Shown here: piece after piece, positions 48,059 through 58,016 of the stretch
Position numbering within the stretch: position 1 is the stretch's first letter
Layout: every line of letters starts with the position of its first letter
From: Serratia inhibens
GTDB taxonomy: Bacteria > Pseudomonadota > Gammaproteobacteria > Enterobacterales > Enterobacteriaceae
Assembly: GCF_003591175.1 (NCBI RefSeq)
Contig: NZ_QYYG01000001.1
Location: 868,001 to 932,000, forward strand
Length of the DNA: 64,000 nucleotides
Direction: 5' to 3'
Position numbers and translations under genes: made by a program
The notes under the pieces: model-generated
Seen by the model: the letters and a program-made list of their open reading frames with translations, nothing else
What the model was told of the DNA's origin: nothing
Databases searched by the model: none

Positions 48059-48418
48059 GGTATCCGCCCTCAGAATATCGCGTTTCATTATGCGGAACCG
48101 ATCCGGATCAAATATTGAGACAGGTCATTTTTAACCAGAATTAACGGAAATCATTAATTCCCGCGATGTTTGCCATCTCGACAGCCGTCTCCAGCCTGGC
48201 AGCCGCTCACTCCCTGATGTGATCCACTTCACGCCTGGTACCTGTTGTCAGCCGCTGACCACAGGTGCCTTTTTCGGGCAACCGATTGCAACGCCTAATC
48301 ATTCCACCTATAACTAATTCAAGGCAGAGATTGCCGCATTCTTATCCTTTTATTTTCGCCACACCAGGGAATTTTATCAGCAACGTCGTTATCCACTAAA
48401 ATATAAAAAGGAACTGCC
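48059..48418. promoter_or_regulatory. Intergenic control region pepT/PTS operon
   Basis: 360 bases between divergent pepT and the PTS operon. A CRP site occurs at 48218-48233. Upstream parts are AT-rich and contain the pepT promoter. No gene seen. Confidence 0.5.
48218..48233. promoter_or_regulatory. CRP site upstream of the PTS-GH4 operon
   Basis: TGTGATCCACTTCACG fits TGTGA-N6-TCACA with one mismatch, about 190 bases upstream of the EIICB ATG. It predicts catabolite control of the phosphoglycoside operon, possibly together with RpiR. Confidence 0.7.
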
Positions 48419-49978
48419 ATGAAAGGTATTATTGATAATATCTTAAGCAAGCTGCAGACTTTCTCGAAAGCCATGATGGGGCCGATATTTTTTCTGCCGG
48501 TAATTGGCTTGATTCTGGCATTAAGTTCTATTCTTACCAACGCCACGCTGGTGAATGAAAACTCCGGCGTATTTCATATTGGCAAAATGATCGGGGATAC
48601 CTTTTGGCCGTTGTTTGGCAACCTCGGGCTCATTTTTTGTATTGGCATCACCTACGGTCTGGCAAAGGATAAAAAAAGCGAAGCGGCGCTGGTCGCCGTG
48701 ATGTGCTTTATTATGTTCCTCGGTGCCAACTCCTCCTATTTGCAATTGAGCGGCCACGTCGCGCAGAAAATTAACGGGCAATATTACGGTACCGGGCAAA
48801 CCGAGCTGCTGGGCTTTACCGTGGTGGATATGGGCATTTTCCTCGGCCTGATCCTCGGCATCACCATCGCCTGGGTGCACAACAAACTCTGCAACCTGGA
48901 GCTGAACGGCGTGTTCTCGGTCTACGGCGGTTCCAAACTGGTGCTGATCGCCATGACGCCGGTGATTATGCTGTACGCCGTCGGCTTCAGCTACCTGTGG
49001 CCGGCCATTTCGCACGGTCTGATCACCCTGACCGGCTTTATGAAAAGCTCCGGCTCGCTCGGCGTGTTTGTCTACGGTTTCTTCGAGAAGTTCCTGATCC
49101 CCACCGGGCTGCACCACTTTATCTGGTCACCGTTTCAGCTCACCAGCATCGGGGGGTCGATAGTCCAGGACGGCCATACGGTGTCCGGCTCACAGGCGAT
49201 TTTCCTCGCCTATATGCGCGACCCCGGCATCTCTCCGCTGATGAACGAAGCGCTGCGCTTTTCGCAACAGGGCATGGTGACCATCTTCGGCCTGTCCGGC
49301 GCAGCGCTGGCTTTCTACCGCACCGCCCGGCCAGAGAAGAAAATGCTGGCCAAGGCCATCCTGATCCCGGCCATCACCACCTCTATTCTGGTGGGCATTA
49401 CCGAACCGATAGAGTTCACCTTCCTGTTTATTTCACCGCTGCTGTGGGTGATCCACGCGGTGCTGACCGCGCTGTCGCAGGTGGCGTGCAATCTGTTCGA
49501 GGTTCGCCCCTGGGGCGCCAGCGGTCTAATCGAGTTCCTGGTGTATAACCTGCCGCTGCCGGTCGCCCTCACGCGCTGGCCACTGTATGTGGTGATTGGT
49601 CTGGTGCAGTTCGCCGTGTATTACCTGGTGTTCAAAACCCTGGTGCTGAAACTCAACTTAAAAACCCCGGGGCGTGAGGATGACGATGAGGTCAAACTTT
49701 ATTCCAAACAGGACTACCAAAATAGCAAAAACCTGCCGAACGAATTAAGCGGCATTATTATTCGCGCCCTCGGCGGCAAGAGCAATATTGTTTCCGTCGA
49801 TAACTGCTTCACCCGGCTGCGGGTGGAATTAAAAGATATGCAGCTTATTGACGAGCCCGCATTAAAAAGCACCGGCGCCAAAGGCGTGGTGAAAAATCGA
49901 AATGAAGTCCAGGTGATCTATGGCGTCACCGTCGGCAAGGTAAAGAATCAGGTCGAAAAATATTTAGCGGCCTTATAA
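48419..49978 (+). CDS. PTS EIICB component, alpha-glucoside (GlvC/AglA/MalX) type
   Basis: A 519-residue PTS permease. About ten membrane segments form the EIIC domain, including GFFEKFLIPTGLHHFIWSPF and GITEPIEFTFLF. The EIIB domain at the end has the phosphorylated cysteine in SVDNCFTRLRVELKD (about residue 460). No EIIA domain is fused or nearby, so Crr (EIIA-Glc) is the likely donor. It precedes a GH4 gene by 24 bases. The imported sugar is an alpha- or beta-glucoside that arrives phosphorylated. Confidence 0.9.
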   Translation: MKGIIDNILSKLQTFSKAMMGPIFFLPVIGLILALSSILTNATLVNENSGVFHIGKMIGDTFWPLFGNLGLIFCIGITYGLAKDKKSEAALVAVMCFIMFLGANSSYLQLSGHVAQKINGQYYGTGQTELLGFTVVDMGIFLGLILGITIAWVHNKLCNLELNGVFSVYGGSKLVLIAMTPVIMLYAVGFSYLWPAISHGLITLTGFMKSSGSLGVFVYGFFEKFLIPTGLHHFIWSPFQLTSIGGSIVQDGHTVSGSQAIFLAYMRDPGISPLMNEALRFSQQGMVTIFGLSGAALAFYRTARPEKKMLAKAILIPAITTSILVGITEPIEFTFLFISPLLWVIHAVLTALSQVACNLFEVRPWGASGLIEFLVYNLPLPVALTRWPLYVVIGLVQFAVYYLVFKTLVLKLNLKTPGREDDDEVKLYSKQDYQNSKNLPNELSGIIIRALGGKSNIVSVDNCFTRLRVELKDMQLIDEPALKSTGAKGVVKNRNEVQVIYGVTVGKVKNQVEKYLAAL

Positions 49979-50002
49979 CGTTTATTCCTAGGGAGACTCG
50001 TC

Positions 50003-51388
50003 ATGAAATTAACCGTTCTGGGCGGCGGCGGCGTACGTTCGCCGTTCCTGGCCAAATCCATCGCCTATAACGCGCACCGCATCGGCGTGACCGAAGTGGT
50101 GTTTATGGATACCGACCGGCAAAAACTCGCCGTTTACGGCGCTATCGCACAAGGGGTGTTCGAGCGCATCCGCAGCGACATCGCCTTCAGCCTGAGCAGC
50201 GATGCCCGCCAGGCACTGAGCGGCGCCGATTACATCATCACCACCCTGCGCATCGGCGGCGAGGAAGGCCGTATTCATGACGAACGCATCGCGCTCAACC
50301 ATCAGGTGTTGGGGCAGGAAACCACCGGCGCCGGCGGTTTCGCCATGGCGATGCGTTCCATTCCGGCCATCATCGATTACTGTCGTTTGATCGAACAGGT
50401 GGCGTCGCCGGACGCGGTGCTGTTCAACTTCACCAACCCTTCCGGCATGGTGACCGAGGCGATCATCAAATCCGGCTTCAGGCGCAAGGTGTACGGCATT
50501 TGCGACGCACCCAGCGAGTTTATCCGTGAACTGGCGGAGCTGCTGGGTTGCCGCGAGGCCGAGTTGAGCGTCGACTGTTTCGGGCTGAACCACCTGTCGT
50601 GGTTTCGCAACGTGCGGGTCAACGGCCAGGAGGTGACGGAGCAATTGCTGGCCGACCCGCGCCTGTACCGCGATACCTGCATGAAATACTTCTCGCCGGA
50701 GCTGGTGGCGCTGTCCGACAACCTGATGCTCAACGAGTACCTGTATTATTACTACTACCGCGAACAGGCGATCGCCGCCATCGTCGGTGCCGGGGAAACC
50801 CGTGGCGAACAGATTGCGCAGATTAACCGGCAAATGCTGGCGGACCTTGCCGAACTGGATATCCCCCACCAATTGGATCAGGCCTTCAGCGTGTATTTCA
50901 GCCACTATCTGACGCGTGAAAATTCTTATATGCAGCGCGAATCGAGCCAGGGCAAGGTGAAGGAGCGTGAAATGCTGACGCTGCAACAATTTATCGAACA
51001 ACCAGACAGCGGCGGTTACGCCGGGGTGGCGATAGACATTCTGGAAGCGGTGAATAACGGCCAGCAAAAACGCGTGGTGGTGTCGATGCAAAACAATGAC
51101 ACGCTCGATTTCCTGCACCCTGAGGACGTGATCGAAATCAGTTGCGAATTGAGCAACACGGGCATTCACCCGGTGAAAATGCGCGATATCCCCGATACCC
51201 AGAAGAACCTGATCGCGCAGGTCAAAGAGTACGAGCGCCTGGCGGTCGCGGCCATCCTGGAGGGCAACCGCCAGAAGGCCATCAAGGCGCTGATGGTGCA
51301 CCCGCTGGTGAACTCCTATTCGCTGGCGAAAACCCTGGTCGAGGAATATCTGCAGGCCCATCACCAATATGCCGAGCACTGGGGTTAA
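50003..51388 (+). CDS. Glycoside hydrolase family 4 phospho-glycosidase
   Basis: A 461-residue NAD+ and Mn2+-dependent GH4 enzyme that cleaves phosphorylated glycosides delivered by the PTS. The N-terminal NAD loop is LGGGGVRSPFLAKS and the metal-binding cysteine motif is CDAPSE, with GLNHLSWFRNV. The C-D-x-P pattern differs from both 6-phospho-alpha-glucosidase (CDMP) and 6-phospho-beta-glucosidase (CNVP) types. Paired with an alpha-glucoside-type EIICB, but the anomer is uncertain. Divergent RpiR regulator follows it tail to tail. Confidence 0.88.
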   Translation: MKLTVLGGGGVRSPFLAKSIAYNAHRIGVTEVVFMDTDRQKLAVYGAIAQGVFERIRSDIAFSLSSDARQALSGADYIITTLRIGGEEGRIHDERIALNHQVLGQETTGAGGFAMAMRSIPAIIDYCRLIEQVASPDAVLFNFTNPSGMVTEAIIKSGFRRKVYGICDAPSEFIRELAELLGCREAELSVDCFGLNHLSWFRNVRVNGQEVTEQLLADPRLYRDTCMKYFSPELVALSDNLMLNEYLYYYYYREQAIAAIVGAGETRGEQIAQINRQMLADLAELDIPHQLDQAFSVYFSHYLTRENSYMQRESSQGKVKEREMLTLQQFIEQPDSGGYAGVAIDILEAVNNGQQKRVVVSMQNNDTLDFLHPEDVIEISCELSNTGIHPVKMRDIPDTQKNLIAQVKEYERLAVAAILEGNRQKAIKALMVHPLVNSYSLAKTLVEEYLQAHHQYAEHWG

Positions 51389-51394
51389 ACGACG

Positions 51395-51421
51395 CGGCGC
51401 ATGCCCTCAGGGGATGCGCCG
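51395..51421. terminator. Hairpin between GH4 and RpiR genes
   Basis: CGGCGCAT (51395-51402) and ATGCGCCG (51414-51421) form an 8-bp stem with an 11-base loop. It lies between the convergent stops and overlaps the end of the RpiR gene. No T run. Confidence 0.45.
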
Positions 51422-52120
51422 TTCAAACCAGGCCTTGACCAGATTCTCAAACCCCAACAGGCAATGGCCGAAAAACGGATTGGGGTAGTAAATATCGTGG
51501 TCGTACTTCTGCCGGTCCTCATAAAGAAAGGTCATGTCCGCCTGCCGCGCCAGCGGGCTGTCGCCGTCGCCGCAAAACGCCGCCAGCCGGATATTGTTGC
51601 GTTTTACCGCCTCACTCCAGCTCAACGCCGAATTGCTGTTGCCTGACTTTGAAATCACAATCACCATATCAAAGCGGAAACGCATCTTCTGATCGAGGAT
51701 CTCGAAATCCGGCCACAGCGACAGATAACTGTCGATCCCCAGCGTCATGAATTTGTTGTACATATACTGCGCCACCAGTTGCGAGAAGCCGCTGCCGTGG
51801 ATCAGGATCTTGCCGCTGTCGAGCATATCGAGAAACTGTGCCTGCTGCTTTTCATCGGCCGGGGTGGTCTGTTGCGGTTCCCCCTGTAACGCCGGTGCCA
51901 TCACCAGGTTGAACTTGATGAAATACACCAGTTCCAGATAGCCGCGAAAGCCCAGTTTCTTTGCCAGCCGCACCAGCGTCGAGGGTGAGCTGTGGCAGCG
52001 GACGGAAACCGCCCGGATGCCGTCGTCGATGCATGCATCCGGGTTGTCGAAAATAGCGTTGAGAATGGTGAGATCCGTTTTGCTCAGATCCGCCTGGCTG
52101 AATACCTGTTTGAAATTCAC
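51407..52120 (-). CDS. RpiR-family regulator of the phosphoglycoside operon
   Basis: A 237-residue regulator with an N-terminal RpiR helix-turn-helix (VRCHSSPSTLVRLAKKLGF) and a C-terminal SIS domain that senses phosphosugars (ILIHGSGFSQLVAQY). GTG 52120 is chosen because AGGGGG lies four to five bases upstream. RpiR proteins often govern adjacent PTS or GH4 genes; here the operon converges on it. Confidence 0.87.
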   Translation of the reverse strand: MNFKQVFSQADLSKTDLTILNAIFDNPDACIDDGIRAVSVRCHSSPSTLVRLAKKLGFRGYLELVYFIKFNLVMAPALQGEPQQTTPADEKQQAQFLDMLDSGKILIHGSGFSQLVAQYMYNKFMTLGIDSYLSLWPDFEILDQKMRFRFDMVIVISKSGNSNSALSWSEAVKRNNIRLAAFCGDGDSPLARQADMTFLYEDRQKYDHDIYYPNPFFGHCLLGFENLVKAWFERRIP

Positions 52121-52203
52121 CGCGCCCCCTGCCCATTCAGTAAAAATAACGACCGGTCGGCAGGCTCGACCAGAGCGCAACCTGCTGCGCTCTGAACCGC
52201 AGG

Positions 52204-53040
52204 TTAAGGCCGATCGGCCCGTTCGACTTTCCCTACCAGGAATTTGTGCACAAAGCGCGGCACCACTTCACTGGCCTGGCCATAGTGTTTCTCATCGAAC
52301 TGGCTTTCCACCTGGCTGGGTTCCAGATTCAGCTCCATGGTATGCGCCCCGCCCAACCGGGCCTCGTGCACGAAACCGGCCGCCGGGTAAACATGGCCCG
52401 AGGTGCCGATGGCGACAAAGAAGTCGGCCTTGGCCAGCGCCTGATAAATTTCGTCCATACCCAGCGGCATTTCGCCGAACCACACCACGTGCGGGCGCAA
52501 CGGCGCCGGGAACTGGCAGCAATGGCAACGATCGTCCACGCTGAGATCTCCCGGCCAGTCAAACACCTGCCCGGAGCTGGTGCAGCGCGCTTTCAGCAAT
52601 TCACCGTGCATATGCAGCACCCGCTTGCTGCCGGCGCGCTCATGCAGGTTATCGATATTTTGCGTCACCAGCAGGAAGTTATCCCCCAGCCAGGCTTCCA
52701 AATCCGCCAGCGCGCGGTGCGCGGCATTAGGCGCGATTTCCGGCGTTTGCAGTTGTTGGCGGCGCGCATTGTAGAACGCCTGCACCAGTTGCGGATCGCG
52801 CTGGTAACCTTCCGGCGTAGCGACATCCTCCACCTGGTGTTCTTCCCACAGCCCGTCCGCAGCGCGGAAGGTGCGGATGCCCGATTCAGCTGAAATCCCG
52901 GCCCCGGTCAACACCACCACAAACGGCTTTTTCAGCTCGGCCGCCGCCATGGTGTCGCGATGGAAAATACGTGAACGAAAGCGCTGATGCAGCACATGCT
53001 TGCTCTTACGAAACTGACACAACCGATGGCGAGTGTGCAT
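52204..53040 (-). CDS. cobB: NAD-dependent protein deacylase CobB
   Basis: A 278-residue sirtuin, matching the long form in E. coli with its charged N-terminal extension ([16 protein letters not shown]). The NAD loop is [14 protein letters not shown], the catalytic histidine is in LHMHGELL, and zinc is bound by two CxxC pairs (RCTSSG is the first side, DDRCHCCQ the second). The substrate loop [13 protein letters not shown] is present. Neighbour nagK is the conserved partner. Confidence 0.95.
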   Translation of the reverse strand: MHTRHRLCQFRKSKHVLHQRFRSRIFHRDTMAAAELKKPFVVVLTGAGISAESGIRTFRAADGLWEEHQVEDVATPEGYQRDPQLVQAFYNARRQQLQTPEIAPNAAHRALADLEAWLGDNFLLVTQNIDNLHERAGSKRVLHMHGELLKARCTSSGQVFDWPGDLSVDDRCHCCQFPAPLRPHVVWFGEMPLGMDEIYQALAKADFFVAIGTSGHVYPAAGFVHEARLGGAHTMELNLEPSQVESQFDEKHYGQASEVVPRFVHKFLVGKVERADRP

Positions 53041-53051
53041 TAACTCTCTCC

Positions 53052-53969
53052 TTACCTTTCCCTATTTTCCAAATTGAGGAACGCCGCCCCGCGCACGCCG
53101 CCGGCATCGCCGTAGCGTGCTTTCTCGATCCGCGGCAGCTTGGCCACACGCAACAAGTGCGCCGGCAATCGCTGTGGCAACGCCTGGTAGATCGCTTCAA
53201 AATTCGACAACCCGCCACCGATCACCACCAGGTGCGGATCGATGATGGTCAGCAGATTCCCCAGGCATATTGCCAGGACGTCCATAAAACGCTCAACGTG
53301 AGCCACTGCCTGCGGCTCGCCTGCCTGATAATGCGCAATGATCTGCTGCGCAGGCAAGTGCTGCTGATAAAAGTGAGCGTACATCCACTCAAAACCGCGG
53401 CCCGATATGTAATTTTCGATGCAACCCTGATGACCGCAACCGCAGGCAACGCGAGGTATATCACGCCCCAGCACCTCGAGCGCATCCACCGGCAGCCGGA
53501 AGTGACCAAATTCGCCGGCGATGTAATTGCGACCGGACACCACTTTGCCCTCCACAATCAGCCCACCACCCACTCCGGTGCCCAGAATAATGCCCAGCAC
53601 GGTAGGATAACGGCGGAACTCTTCGTCCCAGGCTTCCGACAGCGCAAAACAGTTGGCGTCGTTGTCGACGCGCACGTCGCGGCCAATCAGCTCAGCCAAA
53701 TCGCGCGGCAGCGGTTGCCCCATCGCCGCCGGTACGTTGGAAGTGAACAACGTACCGTCATCATTGGGCAACCCCGGAATGCCGATACCCACTTTGCCCC
53801 GCAGGCCGCAAAACTCATCCGCCTCAAGAGTCAGGTCACGCAGCGTGGTCAGCAATTGCCGGTAGTCGTCACGCGGCGTCGGCACCCGTTTCTGCCAGAT
53901 GCGATTCAGATCCGCATCAAATACGCCCAGCTCAATCTTGGTGCCGCCCATATCGAAACCGTAGTACAT
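53052..53969 (-). CDS. nagK: N-acetylglucosamine kinase
   Basis: A 305-residue ROK-family kinase that phosphorylates GlcNAc from peptidoglycan turnover. N-terminal ATP loop [14 protein letters not shown]; the zinc-binding ROK motif is [15 protein letters not shown]; catalytic aspartate in [12 protein letters not shown]. Ends upstream of cobB as in E. coli. Followed by lolE after a terminator. Confidence 0.95.
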   Translation of the reverse strand: MYYGFDMGGTKIELGVFDADLNRIWQKRVPTPRDDYRQLLTTLRDLTLEADEFCGLRGKVGIGIPGLPNDDGTLFTSNVPAAMGQPLPRDLAELIGRDVRVDNDANCFALSEAWDEEFRRYPTVLGIILGTGVGGGLIVEGKVVSGRNYIAGEFGHFRLPVDALEVLGRDIPRVACGCGHQGCIENYISGRGFEWMYAHFYQQHLPAQQIIAHYQAGEPQAVAHVERFMDVLAICLGNLLTIIDPHLVVIGGGLSNFEAIYQALPQRLPAHLLRVAKLPRIEKARYGDAGGVRGAAFLNLENRER

Positions 53970-53985
53970 AACCCACCCTCAGGCT

Positions 53986-54015
53986 AAAAAAAGGGGGCGG
54001 CGTTTCCGCCACCCC
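53986..54015 (-). terminator. lolE (lolCDE) terminator
   Basis: On the minus strand GGGGTGGCG pairs with CGCCGCCCC around GAAA (one G-U pair), followed by seven Ts. It lies ten bases after the lolE stop and ends the lolCDE transcript. Confidence 0.8.
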
Positions 54016-54024
54016 TGATTTTCA

Positions 54025-55272
54025 TTATTGTCCGCTCAACACTCGCGCCGGATCGATACGGCTGGCACGCCTGGCCGGATACCAACTGGCCAACAGGCTG
54101 AGCACCAATGCGGTCGCCAATACAATCACCACGTCCAGCCAGTGCAGTTCGGAAGGCAGGAAGTCGATGAAGTAGATATCTCCCGACAGGAACGAGTGCC
54201 CCATCAGTTTTTCCAATCCTTTGATGATGTTGGTCAGTTGCAGCGAGGCGATCACCCCGACCACCACGCCGCTGACGCTACCCACCAGCCCGGCCAGCAG
54301 GCCGTACCAGATGAATATGGCGCGGATAAAACCGTCTTTGGCGCCCAGAGTGCGCAGCACGGCGATATCGCCGCTCTTGTCCTTCACCGCCATCACCAGC
54401 GTGGAGACAATATTGAAACAGGCTACGCCAATCACCAGCACCATCGCCAGATACATGATGGCGCGGATCATCTGGATATCGCGATACATGTAGCCGTAGG
54501 TGCCGATCCAGCTCTTGATGTAGACGTAGGAATTAGTGACTTCGCCCGCGTCGCGCACCAGTTTGTTGGCGGCAAACACGTCATTGACCTTAATCGCGAT
54601 ACCGGTCACGCTGTCGCCCATATCCAGATACTGCTGGGCATCGGCCAGCGGCACCATCGCCAGGCTGTGGTCCAATTGGCCGCTCAGTTGCAGAATGCCG
54701 GTGACATGCAGACGAATGCGTTTCGGTTGCAACAGCTTCATTTGCGGATCGCTGTTGGGGATCATTACCGTGACGTAAGAGCCCTGCTTCACGCCCAGCG
54801 CATCGGCCACGCCCTTGCCGAGGATCACCTGCTGTTCACCGCTTTTGAAATTGGCCCAGGCATCGCCCTGCACGTATTTCGGCAGTGCGCTGAGCTGGCT
54901 TTCCTGCTGCGGGTTGACCCCTTTGACGCCAACCGCACGCAGCTGCGCGCCGTTTTCCATCAGGCCGGTAAAGTTGATATAGGGAGCGGCGGCCAGGATG
55001 CCCGGCACCTTTTCCACCCGCTGCAAGATTGACGACCAGTCTTTGAACGGCTGTTTCACCGGCTCAATCTCACCGTGCGGCACCACCGCCAAAATACGGT
55101 TTTTCAGCTCGCGCTCAAAGCCGTTCATCGCGCTCAGCCCGACGATCAACACCGCCACGCCCAGCGCAATGCCAATGGTGGAGATCACCGAAATCAGCGA
55201 CACCATGCCGCCGCGCTTGCGGCCCCGGCTAAAACGCAGCGCCGTCAAAAAGGAAAGTGACGCACCCGCCAT
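54025..55272 (-). CDS. lolE: Lipoprotein-releasing system permease LolE
   Basis: A 415-residue inner-membrane subunit of LolCDE, which extracts lipoproteins from the inner membrane and passes them to LolA. FtsX/MacB topology: one membrane helix near residue 25, a large periplasmic domain (about 50-270) and three helices at the C-terminus. The ATG shares its A with the lolD stop (TAATG), indicating coupling. Confidence 0.94.
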   Translation of the reverse strand: MAGASLSFLTALRFSRGRKRGGMVSLISVISTIGIALGVAVLIVGLSAMNGFERELKNRILAVVPHGEIEPVKQPFKDWSSILQRVEKVPGILAAAPYINFTGLMENGAQLRAVGVKGVNPQQESQLSALPKYVQGDAWANFKSGEQQVILGKGVADALGVKQGSYVTVMIPNSDPQMKLLQPKRIRLHVTGILQLSGQLDHSLAMVPLADAQQYLDMGDSVTGIAIKVNDVFAANKLVRDAGEVTNSYVYIKSWIGTYGYMYRDIQMIRAIMYLAMVLVIGVACFNIVSTLVMAVKDKSGDIAVLRTLGAKDGFIRAIFIWYGLLAGLVGSVSGVVVGVIASLQLTNIIKGLEKLMGHSFLSGDIYFIDFLPSELHWLDVVIVLATALVLSLLASWYPARRASRIDPARVLSGQ

Positions 55273-55976
55273 TACTCGGCTCCCATCAGGGTCAGTTGAG
55301 CCTGCAGGTGACCGTCGGCCATTTCCAGCTGGCGGCTGAGACGTTTGGCCAGTTGCAGATCATGGGTCACCACCAGGAAGGCGGTGCCCTGACGCACGTT
55401 CAGTTCACCGAGCAGATCGAAGATGCTGTCGGCGGTGCGCTTGTCGAGGTTACCTGTCGGTTCGTCCGCCAGCACCAGCGAAGGATTGTTCACCAACGCA
55501 CGCGCGATCGCCACGCGTTGACGCTCGCCGCCGGACAGCTCCGAAGGCCGGTGTTTGCTGCGTTTTTCCAGCCCGACCGCCGTCAGCATTTCCAGCGCCT
55601 TTTCCTGCGCCTGGGCCGGTTTCATGCCGCCGATCAACAGCGGCATGGCGGCGTTTTCCAACGCGGTGAAGTCCGGCAACAGGTGGTGGAACTGATAAAT
55701 AAAGCCCAACTGGCGGTTGCGCAGTTCAGCCTTGGCCGCCGACGACAAGGTGTTCAGCGACTGGCCTTTGTAGATCACTTCGCCGGAAGTCGGCGAATCC
55801 AACCCGCCCAGCAGGTGCAACAAGGTGCTTTTACCGGAACCCGAGCTGCCGACAATCGCCATCATCTCGCCCGGCTGCATGGCAAAGCTGACATTACGCA
55901 GTACGTCGGTATGCAGGTTGCCTTCCTGATAGGTCTTGCACAGGTTTTCGCACTGCAGCAAAAGATGGTTACTCAT
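55272..55976 (-). CDS. lolD: Lipoprotein-releasing system ATPase LolD
   Basis: A 234-residue ABC ATPase. Walker [17 protein letters not shown] (about 41-56), signature [15 protein letters not shown] and Walker [13 protein letters not shown] are complete. It overlaps lolC by eight bases and lolE by one, a coupled operon. Confidence 0.96.
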   Translation of the reverse strand: MSNHLLLQCENLCKTYQEGNLHTDVLRNVSFAMQPGEMMAIVGSSGSGKSTLLHLLGGLDSPTSGEVIYKGQSLNTLSSAAKAELRNRQLGFIYQFHHLLPDFTALENAAMPLLIGGMKPAQAQEKALEMLTAVGLEKRSKHRPSELSGGERQRVAIARALVNNPSLVLADEPTGNLDKRTADSIFDLLGELNVRQGTAFLVVTHDLQLAKRLSRQLEMADGHLQAQLTLMGAE

Positions 55977-57171
55977 AACGTAAAGCCTCAGCGGGTTGTA
56001 CGGCGGCAGCGCGCCATGAAGGGTAAAGCGTGGACAACAGGGATACCGCCATCGCCGCTACGGCGATAATCGTCACCTGCAGCGGATCGACCGCCACCGG
56101 CAGCGATGCGCCGTCAATCAATGCGCCGAGGATCGGCATCAGGTTATTCAGGTTGGTGGCCAACAGCACGCCCAGCAGCGTGCCGAGCAGCGAACCGATA
56201 ATGCCGGCGCTGGCGCCCTGCACCATAAACACCGACATGATCTGCCGGCGGGTCAGGCCCTGGGTTTGCAGAATGGCGACTTCGCCCTGCTTCTCCATCA
56301 CCAGCAGGCCGAGCGAAGTAATGATGTTAAACGCCGCCACCGCCACGATCAGGCTGAGCAACAGCCCCATCATGTTTTTCTCCATGCGTACCGCCTGGAA
56401 CAGCTCGCCCTTGCGTTCACGCCAGTCTTTCCATTGCGTCCCCTGCGGCAGTTTCTGCTGGCTGAGGGTATCGACCGTCAGCGGTTGTTGCAGGTACAGG
56501 CGCCAGCCGGTGATGTTGCCGGCCGGGTAGCGCATCAGGCGTGAAGCGTCTTGTTGATTGACCAGCATCTGGGTGCCGTCCACCTCACTGTTGGCGTGGA
56601 AGGTGCCAACAATGGTAAACAGGCGCTGGCTGGGAATACGGCCCATCGGCGTGAACTGGCTGGCGCTCGGCACCATCACCCGCAGCTGGTCGCCGCGTTT
56701 GACGCCCAGTTGCCCGGCAAGTTGCTCGCCGATGATGATATTGTACTGGCCCGGTTGCAGCTGTTGCTGTTTAATGTTCACCAGATACTGAGTCAGCGGA
56801 TCGGCTTCGTCCGGGTTCACCCCGAGCATCACGCCGACCGCCACGCTGCGGGCGCTTTGCAGCACCACGTCGCCGGTAGTCAGCGGCGCAACGCGGCTGA
56901 CGCCCTGCAACCCCTGCGCCATCGAGGCCGGGATCTGCTGGGGATTGATCGACCCTTGCGGGCTGGTGATCAACGCCTGCGGCATCAGGCCGAGGATGTT
57001 GTTTTCCAGATCTTTTTCAAAACCGTTCATCACCGACAAAACGGTGACCAACGCCATGACCCCCAGCGTAATGCCGATGGTGGACAGCCAGGAGACAAAC
57101 CGCCCAAAGCGGTCTGAGGCTCGCCCGCGCATGTAGCGCAGGCCAATGAATAACGCGACAGGTTGATACAT
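55969..57171 (-). CDS. lolC: Lipoprotein-releasing system permease LolC
   Basis: A 400-residue permease paralogous to LolE, first gene of lolCDE. Four membrane segments around a periplasmic domain; in E. coli its periplasmic hook binds LolA. Starts [20 protein letters not shown]. Its promoter lies in the 57172-57288 gap. Confidence 0.94.
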   Translation of the reverse strand: MYQPVALFIGLRYMRGRASDRFGRFVSWLSTIGITLGVMALVTVLSVMNGFEKDLENNILGLMPQALITSPQGSINPQQIPASMAQGLQGVSRVAPLTTGDVVLQSARSVAVGVMLGVNPDEADPLTQYLVNIKQQQLQPGQYNIIIGEQLAGQLGVKRGDQLRVMVPSASQFTPMGRIPSQRLFTIVGTFHANSEVDGTQMLVNQQDASRLMRYPAGNITGWRLYLQQPLTVDTLSQQKLPQGTQWKDWRERKGELFQAVRMEKNMMGLLLSLIVAVAAFNIITSLGLLVMEKQGEVAILQTQGLTRRQIMSVFMVQGASAGIIGSLLGTLLGVLLATNLNNLMPILGALIDGASLPVAVDPLQVTIIAVAAMAVSLLSTLYPSWRAAAVQPAEALRYE

Positions 57172-57288
57172 GAAATCCGTTTTGTTGCCGTAGCTTAAGC
57201 AAAGTGATCAAGGATAATAAAGGCTATACCTCGTTTAGGGAACCACCCAGACGCCTTTTATTCCGTCGATCACGCTTGCGGCAGCACG

Positions 57289-57954
57289 TCACCCGGCATC
57301 TCGTTTTAACAGGTTATAAACCGACACCCGTGAAATGCCCAGAGCCTCTGCCGCCATGGTGGCTGCGCCGCGCAGTTGCAGATAGCCCTGCTGCTTCAAT
57401 AACTGGATCACTTGAAAACGCTGCTCTGAAGAAAGCGCACGCGGCTGGGTGGCGTGCGATGCGGCAAAGTTGTTGATCACGGCGGCGATATCCGACAGCG
57501 AACGGGCCCCCGCCGCCGCCGGTTGCGGCGCACTTTGCACTACCGCAGTCAGTTGTTGCAGGATGGCGTTGACACTGTTGAAAATTGAGACGTCCAGATT
57601 GAGGCAGATGGCCGCCACATAAACGCCTTCACTGTTGCGCAGCCCGATCGAGGTGCTCTTGGCCGGGCGCCCGTCCGGAAAGGCATTGGCGTAATTTTGT
57701 ACCACGTCCGGAAAGTCCGGCGAAGCAATGCGCTCCAGCCCCATTTCACTGGCGGCGTCACCAATGCTGCGGTTCGACAGATTATTGGCGATGGCGACGA
57801 TAGCATGGTCCGGCTGTGTCAGATCGTGCAATACCACTTCGCAACTGGGGGCAAACATCATGCCCAGCGCCTGGACAATTTTTTCCGCTTCGCGCAGCAA
57901 TAGCGCATTTTCCTGCCTGAGATCGCCCATTAACTTAACCATTTGACAAAACAT
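57289..57954 (-). CDS. YheO-type (PAS_6 plus HTH) regulator
   Basis: A 221-residue regulator with an N-terminal YheO/PAS-like sensor domain (APSCEVVLHDLTQPDHAIVA) and a C-terminal helix-turn-helix (AAEALGISRVSVYNLLKRD). This type includes E. coli YheO and Pseudomonas DauR, which represses D-arginine dehydrogenase genes. Start at 57954 is uncertain; two further ATGs lie 12 and 24 bases inside. Divergent from the dehydratase gene with a 62-base gap, so the pair is a likely regulator-target unit. Confidence 0.82.
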   Translation of the reverse strand: MFCQMVKLMGDLRQENALLLREAEKIVQALGMMFAPSCEVVLHDLTQPDHAIVAIANNLSNRSIGDAASEMGLERIASPDFPDVVQNYANAFPDGRPAKSTSIGLRNSEGVYVAAICLNLDVSIFNSVNAILQQLTAVVQSAPQPAAAGARSLSDIAAVINNFAASHATQPRALSSEQRFQVIQLLKQQGYLQLRGAATMAAEALGISRVSVYNLLKRDAG

Positions 57955-58016
57955 TTACAAAGAGTAAATTAAAAAATCCGAACAATCAATCTCCCCTTCA
58001 TCCACGCGAGGTCGCC

